Shown here in pieces: positions 57,691-64,000 of a stretch of 64,000 nt of DNA. Under the pieces are notes generated by a model that saw only the letters and a list, made by a program, of their open reading frames with translations, did no database searches and was not told where the DNA came from. The stretch comes from Lamellibrachia satsuma (lineage: Eukaryota; Annelida; Polychaeta; Sabellida; Siboglinidae): positions 162,001 through 226,000 of the forward strand of contig BSQZ01000102.1 of the NCBI GenBank assembly GCA_033239005.1, read 5' to 3'. The translations under genes and the position numbers were made by a program. Every line of letters begins with the position of its first letter. Position 1 is the stretch's first letter.

Positions 57691-59869
57691 ACTTGATCTC
57701 TTGCAAAATAAAAACAGCATGTGTATATCATGTTATTCACATCCAGTATTTTAAATAACATTACATTGGTGTTAAATCATTTAGCTATTTACATTGAAAC
57801 TGTTCATAGCACCAGCATGTGGAATGGAGAATGTCTTGCAAATGCCATCCTGGCTAACAAGAGTTATTAATTGCCATATAAAATATCATTAAGTTTGTTT
57901 GTTAATTTTCAGTTACCACAAGGTATTCAACAAGAGGGAAAAAATTAACAATTATGCCAGAGCGGCCACCAAAACATTATGAGTACATTGTCAGCCTGCA
58001 GGAAACAATCATCTGTGCCTGCATAGAGGATGAATTGCCCAAAGCCAGGAAGTGTCAGGCCTGACAATCCCAGAAACATTGCACCCAGCATCGCAACAGT
58101 GCCTGCTCCACCAACAACTGAACTAGTTGCCAGGCATCGTACTCGATTTAGAAATTTAGTTCCCAATGTAATGGAGAGCAGCAAGCTAGGAACAGGTAAC
58201 CAACATGTCATTTAACGTGTGTATTTGTTGTGTAATATCAAACAATTCAAAAGTAAAATTTTTTCTGAAAGCAGTGTGGTTTGAAAACTGTCATGGGTAG
58301 CCTTATAATGTGTCTGGATAATTTTTCATAAAGCATATGAGTGTGCATTCATACTTAACAAGTAATGACTTAACCTAATCTTTGAACCCAGTGTATTGTA
58401 CATTTTCTCTTGAAATGTCCATCTAATTTGCCACACACAACAGCTTAGTATAACACAGCGGTTACCTAATCCCAGCTTGCCATGTCGCTACAGAACAAAC
58501 TGGTGGTATGCATAATGCTGCATGGCATCATTGTCCCCTCGTGCTGGCACACCAAACACGTCAGTTCTGTAATGTCCCACCATTGTCTATATTGTAGGGT
58601 CGAGTTACCGTAAATTAATTTCCTGTAGAAAATATATTATATAACAGGTGATTATGCATGTGTGATTACATGAATACATACATATATACATAATAATTGT
58701 GTTGCCACAAGATGCCATACATATTATGTTATGAGAATATGATATTCATTGTAGGTCTGGTTTGTTGTAACAGTTGCAAATAATGTTGATATGAAAGTAG
58801 GATATAGGTCAAACACTCAACAGCATATTCTGTGCCAGAGACATAATGCTACTAAACAGGGTCAGAGTCATTAAGAGTGTTCATTGTGATCAGTATGATG
58901 TGTTTGTTATAATTTGTATTATCATCTTGTCACTAGGTATGTGTATAATTTACAATTCTTCGTTATCATTTTCATAACAAATCATTTAAAACCATGTTAC
59001 AGCATGGAAAACTTTGTAGCAGACATGACTGCTTAACAAAACGCAAACAAAGAAAGAGTGATGCTTGACAGTTGTCTGCTGATGTAACACAGTCTGGTTA
59101 TCCCATACTGTTCTGTTGTTGCTTCATGGACAGCTGATTATATTTGTTCAGTAGTTCTTAAGGAGATAAATATTGGTTAGAGCCAATTATGTACATTCTG
59201 TAAGAAAGTTGGTCTAATATGGTGTTTGTGTTTGTACAAACATTGTCCAGCATGAAAGGGCAGGGAGCTGCAATGATTGATTTAGTGATACAAATGTTGA
59301 AGACAATCTACTTAGTGCTGGTCAGTATTCATGTTGGTCCACTGCTGTAAGTGTGTAACCCTTATCCATTACTTGATCACCAGTGAATGAATGGCTTCAA
59401 TGGCAAGCCTGTGGAGCATGTCCTCATAGACTTGTGTAAAAAAAGTTGTGTAGGGAATTTAATTCAAAGTAGGCTTCAAAGTAGGCTTCATAGGAAATTT
59501 TAGGCATTCAGCAGTGGCTAACTGTCAGTGTCTCCTGCTATGTAAACTCCACAGCGAGACTCATTGAGAGCCATGATTCGGGGGGGACATCATAAAGCCT
59601 GGAGAAATTAGTTGAATCTGCTATTTCCTCATAAATGGTGACAACATAATTAAATAACCTGATGGCACAATGATCATTATTTTTCATCACGGGTTCATTA
59701 TCATTACGTGAATTTAAAATCGATTATTTTCATTATAATTATGTAATTAACACAATAATTATCATTTCTTTATCATTATAATGAATCCAACCCTGCTACT
59801 AAACTGATTTGTAGTAAGAAATATGTAACTTCAGAAAATGATGTTCACTACAGTACACAAGTAATTGGG
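57691..59869. other. Unassigned non-coding, probably intronic
   Basis: No LRRFIP exon is identifiable. At 57945-58211 there are opposing open frames: an 88-codon hydrophobic minus frame and a 61-codon plus frame that ends at a donor-like CAG/GTAACC at about 58195. I recognise neither. The rest is AT-rich. Confidence 0.4.
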
Positions 59870-60085
59870 GTGGCAGAAAGTGCGAGGTTGGTCTGGAAAA
59901 TTGGTGGGAGGTTAAATCTAAAAAATGGTGGGAGGGGGTAGATTGGATAGGAGATTGACTGTATAAAATGGTGGGAGGTGGGAGTTTGGGTAAAAGGCTG
60001 GTCCCACAAACAGATGGGAGATGGGAAGTTGGCCCCAAAAACAGGTGGTTAGAAAATTGAGACCGCTGCCACACACCTCCTTATA
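59870..60085 (-). repeat. CTCCCACC-family degenerate repeat block
   Basis: Read on the minus strand it repeats (T)CCCA(C/T)C and TTTT words and carries TCTCAATTTTCTAACCACCT near its start, then GGTGTGTGGCAGCGG in the flank. It is the same architecture as 23335-23540, 29955-30175 and 32085-32325. Confidence 0.75.
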
Positions 60086-60169
60086 TTACTTACAGGTCGA
60101 AGGCCGAGACATTTATCAGGCAGCTTGTTGCAGCATAGTCATTTGACATCACTGGTCATTTCTTGACAG

Positions 60170-60341
60170 GTTGCATGAGCACCAATTTGGAACAACCACA
60201 CATTCCACCTTTGTTGATGTATTTTGCCTCATGATATCAAATAAGAGGCCTGGCTCCCTCTCGGCCATTCGCAGAAGCAGCCCTTTTGCCTACGGCTCAT
60301 TCAAGGCCCTGATGTCAGCCTGGAAGGATGACAAAGAAGAG
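60170..60341 (+). CDS. Possible exon, unrecognised
   Basis: An open frame between an acceptor-like TTTCTTGACAG and a donor-like GAAGAG/GTGACA gives LHEHQFGTTTHSTFVDVFCL, MISNKRPGSLSAIRRSSPFA, YGSFKALMSAWKDDKEE. The composition looks like real protein, but I recognise no family, and it does not match LRRFIP. It could be a host exon or a transposon relic. Confidence 0.25.
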
Positions 60342-61949
60342 GTGACACCAAGTAAAATTGCTCTAAAAATGTTAAACATACTGGTTTCCGTGATTTGTGG
60401 GCGGTATGTGAAAAATGGTGTGTGGAATTCATGTATTTCATTCTGGTGCTTTTCAACGTGAAATGATGGTGTGCAGGTACATCTGGATTCAAAATGAGTA
60501 AACTTATTTTTTTGCGGTTTGCTAGTACATTTTGGCTTGAAAGCAGGTTGTAAAAATGCTGAAAAATCAGTTCTACTGCCAAAGTGCTACACTTGGCATA
60601 TCTGCATATTCTTTCACGTACATGACACACAGGTATTGCTGCTATTGCAAATGGTTGCAGGGATACTATAGGCACTTATTGCCTATACTATTTGATGAAA
60701 TCATCACTGTTAGTGTTGCGTCTATATTATAATAAAAAATGTCATCGTTTGTAAACTATGTGACAACTATTCTACAGATTGTTTCCTGCATTTTCTAGCA
60801 TAATTATATTGACATCTACGTGACATACAGATGTCATGTAGTGTTGTTAAAATAACAAATGAATTTCATGCAGGGGTCCACATCATGTAAATTATCTCAA
60901 TCTCTCTTAACCTTTGTACAATACAGTCAGCTTAAGCTCAGTCAATGTAATCTGGCTACATCTATCGTGTAGATATTTATCAAAAAGGTGTCATGTAGAT
61001 GACACAGTTCATAATTACTCCGAAAAAGGGTCCCTATAGGCTATACGCGTATTTATTTTATGAAAAATTCCACCCTATACGCATCTTATTTGGCACTATA
61101 CTATTATTAAATTTAAACATTTATGCCAGCCTTTATTCTCCGATAATCGTGGCAAATTATGCTGGGTATTATTTTAGGAGAGCAATCGCTCTCACTCCCT
61201 ACTGCTCGCGCTAATCAAGCATAGACGGTGCGGTTTACCGCTCGCGCTAAAATCACTTGCTCCTAACTGGAGCTGCATGTGGCTCCCTCTGACGGCTAAG
61301 TTTTCATCCTTTAGAACGACAGTCGTGAATCTAGCGGGATCACGTGCTTCCGAGGATCCTACATTTTGATACCGAAGCATTAGACCGTTAGATTTACATG
61401 AATCCTTAGTTCTCGGGAGCTTGACATGTTATATTATTAGTTAAAACGCCATTATCACCGCGTAAACCGACCGGAAATGGCCGCAGTGCGCAGCGCCTCC
61501 AACCGGTCGTAACCGGCTGGCGGCAGTTTCCCCTGAAACGGGCTTGTGTATTCAGTTCAATAAAACTTTAATATCTAATAAAAAAAATTCCCCGGTCTTT
61601 CGCAGATATAAAATGCGGTTACTATATCTGCAGTGACGCGAACGCGCACAAACTTTATGAGTATTCGGCAGAAAAAACACGTACTTTTCTAGGGACGCCT
61701 TGGCTTTATATCGAACAATTTGCCCCTCCCCCCATACTGTTATTCGGCACTATACTATTATTAAATTTGACCGATTTGCCACGCTGTACTGTTATGTTGC
61801 CTATACGTTTATTTGGCGCTCGAGAGTATGTATACCGGTACATATAGAATGCATTGTGCTAGATCCATGTCACAGTAATACTGTACAATTAATTCAACAT
61901 AATGACAATTAACTTCATTTAATCGTTTTAAAGCATCTTTCTGCCACCT
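60342..61949. other. Unassigned non-coding; short direct repeats at 61090 and 61746
   Basis: GGCACTATACTATTATTAAA, TTT occurs at about 61090 and 61746. CGCTCGCGCTAA-type words recur at 61202-61250. Around 61455-61525 there are CCGG-rich short palindromes (AACCGGTCGTAACCGG). No coding region is supported. Confidence 0.45.
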
Positions 61950-62735
61950 TGTTAGATGCACTTATAATAGTTTTTGCGTTGGCAAGGTTGCAGCTCTGAA
62001 AGTTCTGAGACATGGCCAATGTTCTCTCAACTTACTGGGAAACACAGGCGGACCACCGTTTTCGGAAGTAGTGGACCAGGCCACACACTTCATGTTGGTC
62101 TGCTGTGGTCAGCAAAGATGTCATTCGATGACGGAAGTAGTGGACCAGGCCACACACTTCATGGTGGTCTGCTATGGTCAGCAAAGATGTCATTCGATGA
62201 CGGAAGTAGTGGACCAGGCCACACACTTCATGATGGTCTGCTATGGTCAGCAAAGATGTCATTCGATGACGGAAGTAGTGGACCAGGCCACACACCTCAT
62301 GTTGGCCTGCTGTGGTCAGCAAAGATGTCATTCGACGACGGAAGCACGCCAACAAATGTGGTTTTCTAAAGTAAGCAGAAGCAAGGCTTCCGTACCAAAG
62401 CTGTGTTCAGTACCATCCACAAGTGAAGCGTTCGAACAAAATGTAGCCAGAGCCTATCTGCAAGTAACAATTTGGCTTCATGCTTTGGGTCCCAACCCAC
62501 CTGTACTAGACCCTACATTTTACGGTTGGTCACAGGAGGAGGGGAGTCCAACTACTGTCGCCCAGACACCTCGTTAGCCCCACCTGAGTTGCTAAAGCTG
62601 ACCAAGTGCTCATGTCAGAGTGAAATGCCATGTAGCACGAACAAGTGCAGCTACAACAGCTCTGACATGGCATATACACCATTTTGTGCATGCCAGGGTG
62701 GACAGGCCTGCCAAAATGAGAGCGGCAAGTAGGTC
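61950..62735 (+). pseudogene. Transposon-associated ORF with Cys-rich (CXC-like) tail, broken
   Basis: The frame from about 61990 passes through a 23-residue segment (VVDQATHFMLVCCGQQRCHS, MTE) repeated four times. It continues TEARQQMWFSKVSRSK, SEAFEQNVARAYLQVTIWLH and DPTFYGWSQEEGSPTTVAQ, then stops at 62575. A one-base shift restores SLAPPELLKLTKCSCQSEMP, CSTNKCSYNS, FCACQGGQACQNESGK. This order (LYG..C.s.nea...F, then a vaY.a..W helix, a GW segment, PPELL and a CxCxx-CxxxxCxC tail) is known to me from many uncharacterised, repetitive proteins in invertebrate genomes. It was likely carried by a mobile element. Function unknown. Confidence 0.6.
62064..62339 (+). repeat. Four 69-bp tandem units, in frame
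   Basis: Units begin with GGAAGTAGTGGACCAGGCCA at 62064, 62133, 62202 and 62271; the next GGAAG is at 62340. The 69-bp period equals 23 codons, so the frame is kept. Units differ by only a few substitutions. Confidence 0.96.
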
Positions 62736-63616
62736 ATATATGATGAAGATGAAGAGGACTGATGCTTAGAAAGGTAAGAATTTTCATGTAATTATCCTCA
62801 TAAAAAAAAATTATGATAACACATGAAACATTAATTTGGTCATGTTCTTATATTTTTTGTTCGCGGAACATGAAATATTTTTTCGCAATAAATCTTTTTT
62901 CGCATAGTCAACAACCATTTGTAGCATACTTGTGGTCGCCATGTTGTTTTCTTTAATTTTTTTCATATCAGTTATGGTGGAATCGAATTCATCATGTCTG
63001 AAAACGTATAAAATAACATTTCAATCATGTCTGTATCTTGACTGGTTGCGAAGATGTAATAAAAAGTTGATTTTGGCGGCCATTTTTTTTTCAAAATGCT
63101 CAAGGGTGAGAACTCCACACCCCTGGATGTCATTTTATATATAAGCTAGAGATGAATAATCAACAAAGAAAAAAACTATATCAGGCAAAAAGGGGTTATC
63201 CCTCTCGGCTGCTGGACTAGAATATTTACAACAAGTTGTGCTATAAGTATAACGTACCACCAACTCTTTTGACGAACCGTCTCTTTCTATGGAAGCCATG
63301 TTGCTTATCAGTGACAGGCGTTGACATAATACAAGCTCCGCCTCCTCGGGTCGCGACCTTCTCGGAACTTGCCGAAAGCTATCCGGGAAGTGCACCGACC
63401 AGCGACGTCGAGTGTTGTAACCGTCGAATTAATAATTGCGTGTTCTTAATTTCGACACGTTTGGTCTGTCGACATAATATGTTACAATATATATAGTTTA
63501 CACCAAATAACACGATTTCATAATAAAAAAAGTTTTACGATCACCTACCGTACTTTTAATGTTGGCTTCACGCCGACGGCAGCGTTTTTTAACGTTGAAG
63601 AATGAGCAACCCGCTG
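62736..63616. other. Non-coding, nothing recognised
   Basis: AT-rich sequence with small domain-free frames only. Confidence 0.4.
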
Positions 63617-63698
63617 TGTGTGCGTGTGCGTGTGCGTGCGCGTGCGCGTGTGTGTGGGTGGTTGCGTGCGTGCGTGCGTGCGTGCGTGTGTGTGTGTA
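63617..63698. repeat. (GT/GC)n and (GCGT)n compound microsatellite
   Basis: GTGTGCGTGTGC-type units, a GGGTGG break, then about seven GCGT units and a GT tract. Confidence 0.93.
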
Positions 63699-63811
63699 AA
63701 CTTAGGTTGGGCATTCTGGGAGAGCAGCTGTTATTTTGTAATACTGATTGAATGAAATATATGTTCTTATATGTGATATAAGATATGTGATGCGATTTTG
63801 TCTTGCATTAG

Positions 63812-64000
63812 GGAGCATCTGTGACCACATCTTTTAGTTATTCCATCGGAGTGCGAGTGACCCTGAAGATTCGCTGGCACTGGTTCAGTACAGAAGTGAC
63901 TCGAGCCGGGCTCACATTCTATGGATCTGCGTCTTCCACTGCCACAGCAGCCTACTCCTACTCGAAATCGGTAGAGCTGTCGAGGTCGAAAACATATTCC
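63812..64000 (+). other. Possible exon running off the window edge
   Basis: After an acceptor-like TCTTGCATTAG one frame stays open for 63 codons to the end (GASVTTSFSYSIGVRVTLKI, RWHWFSTEV...). The phase does not join the last LRRFIP exon without a stop (one base left over there), and I see no family match. Confidence 0.2.

Noticed and set aside
57945..58211. Hydrophobic 88-codon minus frame as a membrane protein exon
   Set aside because: No family match I can defend, and the plus strand is also open with its own donor-like site. Left as unassigned.
63812..64000. Next LRRFIP exon
   Set aside because: Joining phase 1 from 57337 gives a stop after eight codons, and no other frame resembles the family C-terminus.

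Overview
This window looks like intron-rich, repeat-dense nuclear DNA from an animal. No bacterial-style genes or operons are visible. The reasons are GT/AG-spliced exons, CR1-type LINEs, a Ty3/gypsy (mag-like) LTR element, a pogo/jerky-type DNA transposon, tRNA-derived SINEs and very long dinucleotide arrays. The identifiable host gene is a homologue of LRRFIP (leucine-rich-repeat flightless-interacting protein), a conserved animal family. A non-vertebrate, probably marine, animal is my inference; the sequence does not name a species.

Layout. 0.4-4.4 kb (minus strand): a tandem duplication of about 2.1 kb carrying copies of a small gene I do not recognise. One exon encodes a SAM-like helical domain and the terminal exon encodes an Ala/Glu/Pro-rich linker with a hydrophobic C-terminus; the splice phases match. 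4.4-8.8 kb: a CR1 fragment, a triplet repeat, and GGGT, GCGT and GT arrays. 9.4-13.6 kb: three tandem copies of a 1.7-1.85 kb non-coding unit, one carrying a SINE. 14.6-15.5 kb: a 5'-truncated CR1. 15.6-21.6 kb: a pair of ~200 bp inverted repeats enclosing a 1.5 kb satellite with 43- and 30-bp units, a LINE tail, and a perfect 30-bp minisatellite. 23.2-30.3 kb: a large inverted duplication (arms ~820 bp) enclosing a 3.44 kb pogo-like transposon with a broken transposase that ends in a PHD-like finger. 32-36 kb: nested direct duplications. 36.1-39.1 kb: the longest CR1 copy (endonuclease plus reverse transcriptase), frameshifted. 39.1-42.4 kb: two candidate non-autonomous DNA transposons. 42.7-50.3 kb: dispersed repeats and a complete but inactive 4.18 kb gypsy element with 139-bp LTRs and a 4-bp target duplication. 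50.3-51.4 kb: a second non-LTR element fragment. 53.2-57.3 kb (plus strand): six LRRFIP exons. 57.4-64 kb: a CR1 tail, unassigned sequence, a broken ORF with a Cys-rich (CXC-like) tail and an in-frame 69-bp quadruplication, and a possible exon running off the edge.

Nearly all protein-coding potential is transposon-derived and decayed. Only the SAM-like tandem genes and LRRFIP look like host genes. The LRRFIP exons as printed contain one in-frame stop and one frameshift that need transcript evidence. Many long ORFs here are translations of microsatellites (poly-Val/Cys, His/Thr, Ile/Tyr) and are not annotated as genes.
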